A DNA stretch of 62,631 bases, taken from Clostridia bacterium (lineage in GTDB: Bacteria > Bacillota > Clostridia > Christensenellales > Aristaeellaceae). The notes below the pieces were generated by a model. The model was not told the DNA's origin, made no database searches, and saw only the letters and a list, made by a program, of their open reading frames with translations. Position numbers and translations under genes: made by a program. Shown piece by piece: positions 17,018-26,094 of the stretch. The stretch lies in contig JAFRLF010000091.1 in NCBI GenBank assembly GCA_017431365.1, forward strand, positions 1-62,631, given 5' to 3'. Numbering within the stretch: the stretch's first letter is position 1; each line of letters opens with the position of its first letter.

Positions 17018-18493
17018 TTATGAAATATACTGGGGAATTATCAGGCCACAGTCCGGATCGATTCCTGTCTCTACGGGAGTGATCGTGAAATTGCGGCCTC
17101 CATGTCTTTCGTCAATCGTGATACACGCTTTTTCCTGAATTTCAGTTCCATACGCCATCAAAAGGTCAGCAATGCGCTTTCCTGTCGTTATGCGCCAAGC
17201 CATTCCCGGACATCCCTGAGATTTGCGGCGCAAGGCGTGCAGAATGCGCCGCGCGATCAATTCATGCGATTCAACGAAACCACCCTGACAGCAAGTACAT
17301 TCTGAATACAGTCTTTGCTTAAGCGACAGACCCACGCGTTTTCTCGTCATTTCTACGAGTCCGAGGCGCGTGATCCCCAGCACCTCCGTCGGAAGATGAT
17401 CTGATCTCAAGCTTTCTCGGAGCGTGCCAAGGAGTAATTCACGGTTCGACTGGGACGACATATCGATGAAGTCAACGACGACTATCCCGCCAATGTCAAG
17501 CAGGCGCAACAATCGTGCAATCGTACCAGCCGCTTCAAGATTGATGCTGACAGCTTCGCTCTCAGCATCGGTCGGCTTGACATACGTACCGGAATTGACG
17601 TCAATCACCGTCATCGCTTCTGTCTGATCAATGACGAGATACCCACCGCTCTTGAGATATACCTTCCGAGCTAACGCTTTATCGAGCATGGAGTCCACCT
17701 TATACACATCGAAAAGGGGGATCTCACTAGAATACAAACCGATCGGCATGATTTTGCCGGGCTTAATTTCTTCGAAGGCCTTCTGACAGAGATTGTACGT
17801 GTTTTGTCCGTCAGCGAGTATAGCATCAAAAGAATCCAAATCAAAATCCCTAAGACACCTTTCAAACAGATGGCTGTGCCTGTACAAGCATGAAGGCGCT
17901 TTTACACGTTCGACCGAAGTCACAATACTGTTCCAGCGGGATTTCAGCCCTTCTATTTCTGAAACGATTGCCTCCTCACCCATCGTTTGAGAAGCGGTTC
18001 TAAAAATCAGGCCCATTCCATTTGATGAAAGGGATTCCTGAACATTCTTCAGGCGACTCATTGAATCGATATCTGTTATTTTTTTTGAAATTCCAATGCT
18101 GTGTTCCAACGGCAACAATACGGCGGCATGTCCTGTCAGCGTAATCTTACGCGTCAACTTTGGGCCCTTTGTCCCCACCGCATCCTTCTTCACCTGAACG
18201 AGCACTTCCTGACTGGGCCGTATGTCAGCGGAGCCGGCGCGCTCCGATCCAAAGGGCAGTGCGGCGCTGTCTATCGCTTCATCCAGGGGCAAAAAACCCG
18301 TTTTGTCTCTCCCGATGTCTATAAAAGCGCTGTTGAGCGCGGGGACTATGTTTAAAACACGACCGAGGTATATGTCATTAATCAAATCGCGACTTTGTTC
18401 GCTTTCATACAGATAGCGAGTGAGTTTCCTGTCCTCGACAACTGCAACTCGGCAGCGACCAGATTCTGTTTCGAACAGCAGCTGCGATTTCAT
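17018..18493 (-). CDS. rng: Ribonuclease E/G family endoribonuclease
   Basis: 491 residues, close to RNase G in size and without the long C-terminal scaffold of RNase E. The S1 region lies near 35-125 (YLGRVLNIVPALNSAFIDIG). Catalytic acids appear in VIDVNSGTYV (Asp298) and VVDFIDM (Asp341/Asp344). The zinc link is CTCCQGG (Cys399, Cys402), close to the canonical CPxCxG. The enzyme makes single-strand cuts in rRNA precursors and mRNA. It starts within the stop of the TIGR03936 gene, a grouping common in Clostridia; rplU-ysxB-rpmA, which often follow, are not here. Confidence 0.94.
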   Translation of the reverse strand: MKSQLLFETESGRCRVAVVEDRKLTRYLYESEQSRDLINDIYLGRVLNIVPALNSAFIDIGRDKTGFLPLDEAIDSAALPFGSERAGSADIRPSQEVLVQVKKDAVGTKGPKLTRKITLTGHAAVLLPLEHSIGISKKITDIDSMSRLKNVQESLSSNGMGLIFRTASQTMGEEAIVSEIEGLKSRWNSIVTSVERVKAPSCLYRHSHLFERCLRDFDLDSFDAILADGQNTYNLCQKAFEEIKPGKIMPIGLYSSEIPLFDVYKVDSMLDKALARKVYLKSGGYLVIDQTEAMTVIDVNSGTYVKPTDAESEAVSINLEAAGTIARLLRLLDIGGIVVVDFIDMSSQSNRELLLGTLRESLRSDHLPTEVLGITRLGLVEMTRKRVGLSLKQRLYSECTCCQGGFVESHELIARRILHALRRKSQGCPGMAWRITTGKRIADLLMAYGTEIQEKACITIDERHGGRNFTITPVETGIDPDCGLIIPQYIS

Positions 18494-19170
18494 TCGTCAC
18501 TCAGCTCCATGAGCGGAACAATATTCCCTTCTGCATCCCGGCCGAGCAGCGCCGTTCGAAAAATACTATATTCTGTTTCCATTGCGTCGCATTGTCTTAT
18601 GATCGTGTCCATGAGCAGATCCGGCTTCAGCGTTTCATCCGGTGTCAGCATGAGGCGCATATATAATTGCCGTTGATCCACTGCAGAGAGCGCGATGGTC
18701 AAAGGCCTGATATTGACATCCTTTTCGCCTGACTTCGTCTTCCTGACCGCCATGACAGTGTCAAGGGAAAGGTATGAAGGTATGAAGTCGATAACCTTCG
18801 AAATATACGTACCTGATAATTCGACCCGATAGTCTGCCATGACGAGCGACGCCATGAGCGCCGGGAAGCGGTCACTGACAATCCTGCACCGGTGTACCGG
18901 CATTTCTGCCGGCAGGGCGCTCTGCATTTGCTGCAGGGCATGCTCTGGCACGACGTCCTCCGTAAGTCTTATATCCATGAGCTCAACATCGCTCGACCAA
19001 CCCATAGCCAACGCCGAGGCAAACGACATATGCGGATGAGGATTGAACCCCTGTGAATAAGAGACGGGCAAATCAGTTCGCCGAACAGCGCGCATCATAA
19101 ACCTCTGCAGATCCAGGTGCGATATGAATCGCAGGCGCCCACTTTTGCTGAATTCAAAGATCGCTCTCAT
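18490..19170 (-). CDS. TIGR03936 family radical-SAM-linked protein (DUF2344)
   Basis: 226 residues from the ATG at 19170, chosen because GGAG lies 7 nt upstream; the ATG at 19176 is too close to it. The N-terminal RAIFEFSKSGRLRFISHLDL and YSQGFNPHPHMSFASALAMG are diagnostic of DUF2344. It has no radical-SAM motif itself but is encoded beside, or fused to, the radical-SAM protein of the next gene in many anaerobes. Both overlaps (start with the upstream stop, stop with rng) suggest strict co-translation. Biochemical role not established. Confidence 0.92.
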   Translation of the reverse strand: MRAIFEFSKSGRLRFISHLDLQRFMMRAVRRTDLPVSYSQGFNPHPHMSFASALAMGWSSDVELMDIRLTEDVVPEHALQQMQSALPAEMPVHRCRIVSDRFPALMASLVMADYRVELSGTYISKVIDFIPSYLSLDTVMAVRKTKSGEKDVNIRPLTIALSAVDQRQLYMRLMLTPDETLKPDLLMDTIIRQCDAMETEYSIFRTALLGRDAEGNIVPLMELSDE

Positions 19171-21029
19171 CTGCATGCTCCTTCATATCGCTTTAGGCCA
19201 CAGCCCACACAGCCCTTGCGGCAGTCATGTGTCAGTTCAGCGCGCTGCGCCTTGTCCCACTCTCTGAGAAGAAAATCCTTGGATACGCCGGCATCCAGAT
19301 GATCCCACGGCAAGCGCTCATCGCGACGCTTATTGCGCGTCGCGTAGAAATCCGGATCAACACCGGTATCAGCAAAAGCCTGCATCCATGCATTGTAATT
19401 GAACTGATCATTCCAGCCATCGAATCGGCATCCCAGCCGGAACGCCCTCTCAAGCACATCGGCCATACGGCGATCACCCAGCGCGAAACAGGCTTCAAGG
19501 TAACTGAGGTCCATGGCATGATACTTGAAATCCACGCCCTTAAGACGTGATATCTCGCGTTTGATCATCTGCTGACGACGCTCAATGACCTCATGAGAAC
19601 ATTGCCCGCACCATTGAAAAGGCGTGAAGGGCTTCGGTACGAATACAGAGGCGCTGACCGTAATCCTGAACCCCGGTGCGCGCTGAGACTTGGGTATAGA
19701 AAAGTATACGTCGCGTACCTTAGCCGCCAGATCAACGATTCCCAAAGCGTCCTCATCGGTCTCTGTGGGAAGGCCGAGCATGAAGTAAAGCTTCACCGCC
19801 GACCACCCCTGCTCAAAGGCGTCGCGAACAGATCTCAAAAGGTCTGATTCTGTCACGCCTTTGTTTATGACGTCCCTCAGCCTCTGCGTGCCCGCTTCCG
19901 GCGCGAGCGTCAGGCCTGTTTTCTTAACTTTTTGAGTTTCTTTAAGCGTTTCTGTCAGGAAAGTGTCGATGCGCTGTGAAGGCAGAGAAATAGAGACGCG
20001 TTTTTCATAAAAGCGTCTGACCATTTCCTTGGCAAGATCAGGGAGGCAGGAATAATCGCCGCTCGACAGGCTCATCAGAGATATTTCGTCATACCCTGTC
20101 GCATCGACAAGTCGCTGTGCAAGCTCCAACAGCTTATCCATAGAACGTTCCCGCACGGGACGATAGATCATACCGGCCTGGCAGAAACGGCATCCGCGGG
20201 TACAGCCGCGGAAAATCTCTAGCATGATCCTGTTATGGACGATTTCACCGTAAGGAACGATCAACTGTTCCGGATAATCGGCTGCAGTCAGATCATTGAC
20301 CAAGGCCTTCATCACGAGAGAAGGCGCGTTTGTCCCCGGCTTTGGGGCCACGTCGCGGATCGTATGATCGTCATTGTACGTAACGTCGTAGAACGACGGA
20401 ACATAAACGCCTTGAATACCAGAAATCATTTTCAGGTAGTCTTCCCTTGGGCGGCCGCTGGCTTTCCACTCCTTATATACGTCAATGTATTCGTGGGTTG
20501 AGACCTCTCCATCCCCGAGGACGAAAAAATCGACAAAAGGCGCGAGCGGTTCAGGGTTATAGGCGCAAGGACCGCCACAGACGACAAATGGCCCCTCTTT
20601 CCTGTCCGAAGCCCTCAGCGGCATTCCTGAAAGGTCCAGAGCGGACAGGATATTCGAGTAACTCATTTCATACTGCAGCGTAATGCCCAGAATATCGAAT
20701 TCCCTTACTGGGGTTCTCGATTCGAGCGAAAAGAGCGGAATACCGTTCTCCCTCATCTGCTGCTCCATATCCACCCATGGGGAGAAAACCCGTTCACACC
20801 ACGCGTCGTCCCGTTTATTGATCGTATGGTAGAGTATTTTCATGCCCAGATGTGACATGCCGACGTCGTATGTATCAGGAAACAGAAATGCGTATCGAAC
20901 GTCGACGGCAGCGGGATCCTTCATAACAGAGCCGAATTCACCGCCGACGTAGTGCACAGGTTTCTTAACTTTCATCATAAGACGATCAATCTGATCTGAC
21001 AACGTCAAAGAAAGCGCCCCCAATACCAT
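19167..21029 (-). CDS. TIGR03960 family B12-binding/radical-SAM protein
   Basis: 620 residues from ATG 21029. A B12-binding-like N-terminal half (FPDTYDVGMSHLGMKILYH) precedes the radical-SAM core with Cys276-x3-Cys280-x2-Cys283 (EIFRGCTRGCRFCQAG). LAPEAGTQRLRDVINK and YFMLGLPTETDED follow, and a C-terminal Cys cluster (CRKGCVGCGLKRY) ends it. Function in the family is undefined; association with RNase E/G and ribosomal genes suggests RNA or ribosome modification (inference). The ATG lies only a few nt from the predicted transcription start and lacks an SD. A TTG at 21008 has GGGGG at good spacing and gives a family-like N-terminus, so the true start may be 21008. Confidence 0.92.
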   Translation of the reverse strand: MVLGALSLTLSDQIDRLMMKVKKPVHYVGGEFGSVMKDPAAVDVRYAFLFPDTYDVGMSHLGMKILYHTINKRDDAWCERVFSPWVDMEQQMRENGIPLFSLESRTPVREFDILGITLQYEMSYSNILSALDLSGMPLRASDRKEGPFVVCGGPCAYNPEPLAPFVDFFVLGDGEVSTHEYIDVYKEWKASGRPREDYLKMISGIQGVYVPSFYDVTYNDDHTIRDVAPKPGTNAPSLVMKALVNDLTAADYPEQLIVPYGEIVHNRIMLEIFRGCTRGCRFCQAGMIYRPVRERSMDKLLELAQRLVDATGYDEISLMSLSSGDYSCLPDLAKEMVRRFYEKRVSISLPSQRIDTFLTETLKETQKVKKTGLTLAPEAGTQRLRDVINKGVTESDLLRSVRDAFEQGWSAVKLYFMLGLPTETDEDALGIVDLAAKVRDVYFSIPKSQRAPGFRITVSASVFVPKPFTPFQWCGQCSHEVIERRQQMIKREISRLKGVDFKYHAMDLSYLEACFALGDRRMADVLERAFRLGCRFDGWNDQFNYNAWMQAFADTGVDPDFYATRNKRRDERLPWDHLDAGVSKDFLLREWDKAQRAELTHDCRKGCVGCGLKRYEGACR

Positions 21030-21043
21030 ACTTATCTATTATG

Positions 21044-21072
21044 ACTATACCACAAAGTCATCTTCGCTTCAA
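21044..21072 (-). promoter_or_regulatory. Promoter of the radical-SAM/rng/miaB/mutSL/miaA operon
   Basis: On the minus strand TTGAAG (21072-21067) and TATAGT (21049-21044) are 17 bp apart. It is the only clear promoter found upstream of the ~13-kb run of minus-strand genes ending at 8129. Confidence 0.7.
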
Positions 21073-21095
21073 GAAATCTTCAGTAAATATATTCT

Positions 21096-21124
21096 TTGAC
21101 AGATCGAGCCAAAGGTGTTAAACT
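21096..21124 (+). promoter_or_regulatory. Promoter of the glycosylasparaginase gene
   Basis: Consensus TTGACA (21096-21101), 17-bp spacer and TAAACT (21119-21124), arranged divergently to the operon promoter at 21044-21072. Confidence 0.6.
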
Positions 21125-21159
21125 GCTGACTGTGATAAACATATCCGCAAAGAACGCAT

Positions 21160-22053
21160 ATGGGGTATTTGATAATGTGGAGTATCGTCGCAACATGGCC
21201 GTTTGCGCTGCAGTGTGTACAGAAAGGCAGCGCGATCCTTCGATCAGGCGGCAAGGCGCTGGACGCCGCCGTCGAAGGTATCCTGCTTGTCGAATCCGAT
21301 CCTAAAGTCGACAGCGTCGGACGAGGCGGTTTCCTGAATTCAGATGGCGAACTCGCCCTGGATGCCGCTGTCATGGACGGCGACACGCTGCGATTGGGCG
21401 CCGTGGCCTGCGTGCGGGGCTTCGAGCATCCCGTCTTGATCGCGCGCTCTGTCATGGAGAAGACGAAGCACAATATCCTCGTCGGTGTCGAAGCTGAACG
21501 TTTCGCCCGCGACGTCGGGTTCCAGGAAATGCCGGACGAATATATGATCACTGAACTCGCCCGTGAATACTATCGTAAAGAGAAGAATAAACCCCATACG
21601 ACAGGACACGATACGATCGGCTGTGTTACCCTGGATCAATTTGGCTCTCAGGGCGTCGCAATGTCGACCAGCGGGGCGAATCATCGCAAGCCGGGCCGCG
21701 TGGGCGATACGCCGATCATCGGCAGCGGCTTCTATGTCCAGACCGGGATTGGCGGCGCCGCTGCCACGGGATTAGGCGAGGATATCATGCGCACATGTCT
21801 CACCTTCAGGGCGGTAGACTGTATGCGTCATGGTTTAGACGCTCTTCATGCCGCTAATGAGGTCATTCTAACAGCACATAAGACGATCGTTTCCTGCGGT
21901 TACAAGCCGGACTGCATGGCCATCGTCTGCATGGACCGCAACGGACGTACAGCCGGAGCGGCGAATCACAAGGGCTTCGCTTACGCGGAAGCGTGCGATG
22001 GCACGGAGCCGCGTATCTGCCAGGTTGAACCGATCATCGACAAAGATAGCTGA
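21160..22053 (+). CDS. N4-(beta-N-acetylglucosaminyl)-L-asparaginase family (Ntn hydrolase)
   Basis: 297 residues from ATG 21160; ATG 21175 is an alternative. The family is made as a precursor that cleaves itself before a nucleophilic Thr, here in GHDTIGCVTLD, exactly as in glycosylasparaginases. Further marks are GGKALDAAVEGILLVESDP near the start, VGRGGFLNSDGELALDA, and the substrate loop STSGANHRKPGRVGD followed by GSGFYVQTGIGGAAATGLGE. The enzyme splits the GlcNAc-Asn bond of glycoasparagines, or isoaspartyl peptides. No signal peptide is seen, so it acts in the cytosol on imported material. It has its own promoter; an acetyltransferase gene follows after 37 nt. Confidence 0.9.
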   Translation: MGYLIMWSIVATWPFALQCVQKGSAILRSGGKALDAAVEGILLVESDPKVDSVGRGGFLNSDGELALDAAVMDGDTLRLGAVACVRGFEHPVLIARSVMEKTKHNILVGVEAERFARDVGFQEMPDEYMITELAREYYRKEKNKPHTTGHDTIGCVTLDQFGSQGVAMSTSGANHRKPGRVGDTPIIGSGFYVQTGIGGAAATGLGEDIMRTCLTFRAVDCMRHGLDALHAANEVILTAHKTIVSCGYKPDCMAIVCMDRNGRTAGAANHKGFAYAEACDGTEPRICQVEPIIDKDS

Positions 22054-22090
22054 ACTTCTCAACCAAAAGCTCAGAAACGAGGCCCTGCAT

Positions 22091-22564
22091 ATGTATCAAA
22101 TACGCGAAGCGACACATGATGATATCCCCGGATTGTTAAGACTACTCTATCAGGTCGGCATGGTGCATCATCAGATCCGCCCTGACCTATTTCGCGCCAA
22201 CGCCACCAAATACAGCGAAGATCAGTTACAGACAATGATCACTCTCCCTCAAGCCCCGATTTTCGTCTGCGTAAACGAGGAAAAGCGCGTTCTCGGATAC
22301 GCTTTTTGCGTGCTCCAAACCAATGCCGGCGACAGTATCCTGACGCCGATTAAGACCCTTTACATTGACGACCTGTGTGTCGACGAACGCGTCAGAGGGC
22401 AGCACATCGGTCGCTCGATCTATGAATACGTCAAGACTTACGCACGCTCCGTCGGATGTTATAACGTGACGCTCAACGTGTGGGAGGGCAACGACTCCGC
22501 GCTTGCCTTTTACCGCTCCATGGGCATGTGGCCTCAAAAACATGGAATGGAATGCATTCTCTAA
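22091..22564 (+). CDS. GNAT-family N-acetyltransferase
   Basis: 157 residues from the ATG at 22091 (MYQIREAT); the open frame upstream overlaps the previous gene and is not family-like. GNAT landmarks: IREATHDDIPGLLRLL at the N-terminus, YIDDLCVDERVRGQHIGRSI (acetyl-CoA loop, R-x-x-H-I-G-R in place of R-x-x-G-I-G-x) and NVWEGNDSALAFYRSMGM near the end. The acceptor substrate is not predictable. It lies between the glycosylasparaginase and HAD genes and is probably co-transcribed. Confidence 0.88.
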   Translation: MYQIREATHDDIPGLLRLLYQVGMVHHQIRPDLFRANATKYSEDQLQTMITLPQAPIFVCVNEEKRVLGYAFCVLQTNAGDSILTPIKTLYIDDLCVDERVRGQHIGRSIYEYVKTYARSVGCYNVTLNVWEGNDSALAFYRSMGMWPQKHGMECIL

Positions 22565-22594
22565 CGCTTTGTGACGTCAGGGAGGACGATTAAC

Positions 22595-23452
22595 TTGTCT
22601 GGAAACAGAATACGCCTGTTAGGTCTTGACATCGACGGCACGCTGGTCAACGGCAGAAAAGAAATCACTCAACCCGTGAGAAAGGCGCTCCGTTCCGCGA
22701 GAGAGGCAGGAATATCCCTTGCATATGTAACAGGCCGGCCGGAAGCTGGATTGCGCTGTGGTTGTGTGCCAGATCCGCACATTAACTATGGCATAACATC
22801 CAACGGCGCGATCGTATGGGATTGCGCAAAGAGGCAAGTCATCAGAAAAAAGTGTCTGAACGTCGGTTTTTCCGCGGCTCTGGTAGAATATTGCCTCAAC
22901 AACGATATGATATACAATGTGTTCTGGGGTGGATACGGTTACTGCGACGCACAGACCTTCCACCAGGTGATGGATCTGCGTAAAAAGCCGCCGTCACACT
23001 ATATGAAAGCTACCCGCCGTCCCGTAAGAGATATCTTTGCCGCCATAAAGAGCAACCAAGACGAAATAGAAAACATCTGGATTCACCCGCCATGTGTTTC
23101 GGAAATTGAAACGATCAAACATCAAATAATCAGCCTTGACAGAAGCGTCCAGATCGTCGTAACAGACGGGATTCATCTGGAAGTTGGCGCAAGCGGTGCC
23201 GATAAAGGTGAAGCTTTTCTCGCTCTGAGCGAACATCTGGGCTATGACAGAGATGAAACCGCGGCGGTCGGAGACGACCTGAACGACATGGGTCTTTTAA
23301 GGGCCGCAGGATTGAGCATAGCCATGGGAAACGCGCGAATGGAGCTCACGGCCATCTGCGACGCGCAGGTTCCAGACAACGAGCACGACGGCGTGGCTGA
23401 AGCCATTGAGCGTTACTGTCTGCGAGAAAGCCGCCCTATCTATTCGCTCTGA
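22595..23452 (+). CDS. Cof-type HAD-IIB phosphatase
   Basis: 285 residues from a TTG start at 22595, chosen because GGAGG (22581-22585) lies 9 nt upstream and the HAD motif begins a few residues later. Motif I is LDIDGTLV (Asp12, Asp14), motif II AYVTGRP, motif III the lysine in SGADKGEAF, and motif IV VGDDLNDMGLL. The C2B cap fits the Cof/YbiV group, which dephosphorylates sugar phosphates and flavin or PLP-related compounds. The actual substrate is open. It ends 42 nt from the convergent CLC gene. Confidence 0.88.
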   Translation: MSGNRIRLLGLDIDGTLVNGRKEITQPVRKALRSAREAGISLAYVTGRPEAGLRCGCVPDPHINYGITSNGAIVWDCAKRQVIRKKCLNVGFSAALVEYCLNNDMIYNVFWGGYGYCDAQTFHQVMDLRKKPPSHYMKATRRPVRDIFAAIKSNQDEIENIWIHPPCVSEIETIKHQIISLDRSVQIVVTDGIHLEVGASGADKGEAFLALSEHLGYDRDETAAVGDDLNDMGLLRAAGLSIAMGNARMELTAICDAQVPDNEHDGVAEAIERYCLRESRPIYSL

Positions 23453-23456
23453 ACCC

Positions 23457-23485
23457 TGCCGGGACCATTTCTGTCATGTCCGGCA
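23457..23485. terminator. Possible hairpin between convergent HAD and CLC genes
   Basis: TGCCGG(G)AC (23457-23465) pairs with GTCCGGCA (23478-23485), an 8-bp stem with one bulged G. No T-run follows on either strand, so terminator activity is uncertain. Confidence 0.3.
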
Positions 23486-23494
23486 ACAGTTGTG

Positions 23495-24781
23495 TCAGCG
23501 GATGCGCGTGTTTTTTTCATTGGTATGCACGTCGATGAGATCAGCCCTCAGTTTATCGTACATGATGTGCTGACTGGAATAAATGCCGGAATACCCCGAC
23601 AGCACATAACTGAGTCCGCAAATCAGCGCGGCATAGACGAGGCCTTCGGAGCCGAACATCTCGATGAACAAAAACATCGAGGCGATCGGACAGTTGACAG
23701 CCCCGCAAAAGACACCAATCAGTCCGAGCGCCGCCGCAAAACCCGCAGGAAGGCCCATAAGCGTCCCGACAAAACAGCCAAACGTAGCTCCGACATAAAA
23801 CGACGGGACAACCTCACCACCCTTAAACCCAGCGCCCAGGGTCACGGCGGTAAACAGGATCTTTACGGCAAAGGCGTATGGCTTTGCGCGTCCGCTCTCT
23901 ACCGCGTCGCGTATGACATTCATGCCGGCGCCGTTATAATCTCCGGAAGAAGCGATCAGACTCATTCCTATCAGCACAATCCCACCCAAAGCCGCGCGCC
24001 ACAAAGGGCTGGGGATATACTTCTTGAAGGCATGCGCGACAAAATGAATCGTCTCACAGAATATAACGGAAACAAGCGCAGACAGCACGCCGAGGCCAAT
24101 CACGCCAAGCACAGTCAGGCCTGAAAGCTGCGGGATCTCGACAGTAAAGCGCGTCGGCTCAACGCCCAGGCCGATCGACAGAACATACGCGACAAGCGCG
24201 GCAGACAGGCATGGCAAAAACGCTGCGTGTCTGAACGAACCGACGCTGGCCACGGCTATGACGAACACCGCCGCCGCGACGGGCGTTCCAAACAGCGCCG
24301 AGAAAAATGCAGCCATACCGGCCATTGTGAAAATGCGCATCTCGCGTTGATCCAGACGCAGAAGTTTTGCGACCGTGTATCCCACGGTACCGCCCATCTG
24401 AAGAGCGGCTCCTTCCCGGCCTGCTGAGCCGCCGCCAAGATGTGTAACGACGGTTGAAACAAATACAGCCGGCAGCAGCGCGGCGTGCAAGCCTGTGCCC
24501 TCATTGACCTGACTGATGACGTCATTGGTATCGTGTCCCTCGACACGCAAAGCCTTGTACACCAGAGAGATACCCGCGCCTATCACGGGAAGAAGGAATA
24601 TGAGCCAATGGTATTCGAGCCTTAAATCCGTGACATACTCTACGCTTTTGTGGAATGCCGTGCCGATCAATCCCGCTATCAGGCCGATCGGCAGGGATAT
24701 GAACAGCCACCTAATAAGCGCTCCGGCATATGCCAGCGCAGACTCAGCTAATCGGGTAAAAATCTCTCTGACTTTATTCAT
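23495..24781 (-). CDS. CLC-family anion transporter, fluoride-type (CLC-F) motifs
   Basis: 428 residues from ATG 24781, which has GGGGAGA at proper distance. About ten hydrophobic helices and the CLC landmarks: the gating-glutamate motif is GGGSAGREGAALQMGG, and the late anion-site motif is FKGGEVVPSFYVGATFG. Forty residues before GREG, where chloride CLCs have GSGIP, this protein has GHDTN. Together with GGEVxP in place of GIFAP, this matches the CLC-F subgroup of fluoride/proton antiporters rather than chloride carriers (family knowledge). No fluoride riboswitch was recognised in the 100-nt upstream gap. It diverges from the GH43 gene. Confidence 0.85.
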   Translation of the reverse strand: MNKVREIFTRLAESALAYAGALIRWLFISLPIGLIAGLIGTAFHKSVEYVTDLRLEYHWLIFLLPVIGAGISLVYKALRVEGHDTNDVISQVNEGTGLHAALLPAVFVSTVVTHLGGGSAGREGAALQMGGTVGYTVAKLLRLDQREMRIFTMAGMAAFFSALFGTPVAAAVFVIAVASVGSFRHAAFLPCLSAALVAYVLSIGLGVEPTRFTVEIPQLSGLTVLGVIGLGVLSALVSVIFCETIHFVAHAFKKYIPSPLWRAALGGIVLIGMSLIASSGDYNGAGMNVIRDAVESGRAKPYAFAVKILFTAVTLGAGFKGGEVVPSFYVGATFGCFVGTLMGLPAGFAAALGLIGVFCGAVNCPIASMFLFIEMFGSEGLVYAALICGLSYVLSGYSGIYSSQHIMYDKLRADLIDVHTNEKNTRIR

Positions 24782-24887
24782 ATACATAATCTCCCCACTG
24801 AAGTTTGAATTGTCTCTCTATTTAGGTTCAACAGAGCAAAGAAGCAACTGTCAATTATTTGAGCGCATAAGGAGGTCTCACACAGTT

Positions 24888-25940
24888 ATGAAGCGGTACG
24901 ACTGCATACGTCCGGGGCAGATTTGGCTGGATACCAATGGCAAACGCATTCAGGCTCATGGTGGCTCCCTGTTTTATGAGAACGGCACATACTATTGGTA
25001 CGGCGAAAACAAAGAGAAAACGGATGGCGTCAGCGGCGTCTGGCATTGGGGGGTGCGGATGTATGCGTCCCGGGATCTGTACAACTGGGATGATCTCGGC
25101 CTCATTATTCCTCCCGACGAAACAGAAGTTTCGTCTCCGCTTCATCCGACAGCAATGATGGATCGCCCGCACATTATCTATAATGCTTCCACTCAGCGAT
25201 ACGTGTGCTGGCTTAAAATCATGCAGAAAGACGGCACCCAAACCGAAACTGTACTCACATCTGACAGACTGACCGGCCCATATACCATCGTCAGAAGAGA
25301 TTTGAAACCTCTTGGGATGAGCGCGGGCGACTTCGATCTGGCCGTCGCGCCGGACGGAAAGGCGTACTACTATTTTGAACGCGTGCATTCAGAAACCATC
25401 TGCGCTGATCTGACGGACGATTACACAGACGTGACCGGATTCTATTCGACGCATTTCCCGCGGCCGTTCCCTCCTTATGTGCGCGAGGCAACCAGCCATT
25501 TCGTCCGCCGGCATAAGCATTATCTGATCACCTCGGGTACGACGGGATACTTCCCCAACCCCAGCGAGGTCGCCGTCGCTGACAGCTGGCATGGACCTTA
25601 TACCGTGCTGGGCGACCCCTGCCCCAGCGATATTAGTCAGACGACGTGGCACTCACAGGTGTCCAGCGTCTTCAAGGTCCCCGGTAAAAAAGACTTGTAT
25701 ATTGCCCTGGCAGATCGCTGGCTTCCCACACTTATGGACATACCGTACGAGACGTACAAAAACGCTTTTGAAGCCGCCTTCGATCCAGAATTTGTCCCCA
25801 CCGAGAAGGCGAAGTACGCCATGCCCTCTGTTGTTTACCAAACGCAGATCGCCGATTACGTATGGCTTCCTCTGCGCTTCGAAGATAACATGGTTTATCT
25901 TGACTGGAAGGACGAATGGCGCATAGAAGACTACGCCTGA
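24888..25940 (+). CDS. Glycoside hydrolase family 43-like protein
   Basis: 350 residues from the ATG at 24888, preceded by AAGGAGGT; the longer open frame upstream runs antisense through the CLC gene. Five-bladed propeller features of GH43 are visible: IQAHGGSLFYENGTYYWYGE with MYASRDLYNWDDLGLI, DRPHIIYNASTQRYVCWLK, AGDFDLAVAPDGKAYYYFER and SHFVRRHKHYLITSG. The N-terminus resembles GH43 members acting on galactans or arabinoxylo-oligosaccharides. No signal peptide, so it is intracellular and would trim imported oligosaccharides. Substrate specificity is not determined. Confidence 0.85.
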   Translation: MKRYDCIRPGQIWLDTNGKRIQAHGGSLFYENGTYYWYGENKEKTDGVSGVWHWGVRMYASRDLYNWDDLGLIIPPDETEVSSPLHPTAMMDRPHIIYNASTQRYVCWLKIMQKDGTQTETVLTSDRLTGPYTIVRRDLKPLGMSAGDFDLAVAPDGKAYYYFERVHSETICADLTDDYTDVTGFYSTHFPRPFPPYVREATSHFVRRHKHYLITSGTTGYFPNPSEVAVADSWHGPYTVLGDPCPSDISQTTWHSQVSSVFKVPGKKDLYIALADRWLPTLMDIPYETYKNAFEAAFDPEFVPTEKAKYAMPSVVYQTQIADYVWLPLRFEDNMVYLDWKDEWRIEDYA

Positions 25941-26094
25941 CAGCCTTCATGTATTATAGCACACATTAGCTGAATCGCTCGAACTTTTCAGACAGATAAC
26001 ATGTTTACGCAATAGTGATAGCAGCATTGGAACAAACGATAATATAATTTAAATTGTATCATCGCAAAACTCAGTTGAAAGAAGGCTCTGGCAC

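Noticed and set aside
24516-24887. N-terminal extension of the GH43-like gene
   Set aside because: It is antisense to the CLC gene; the ATG at 24888 has AAGGAGGT and starts with the family's own N-terminus.
24788-24887. Fluoride riboswitch upstream of the CLC gene
   Set aside because: No recognisable conserved fluoride-aptamer segments are seen on the minus strand in this gap.
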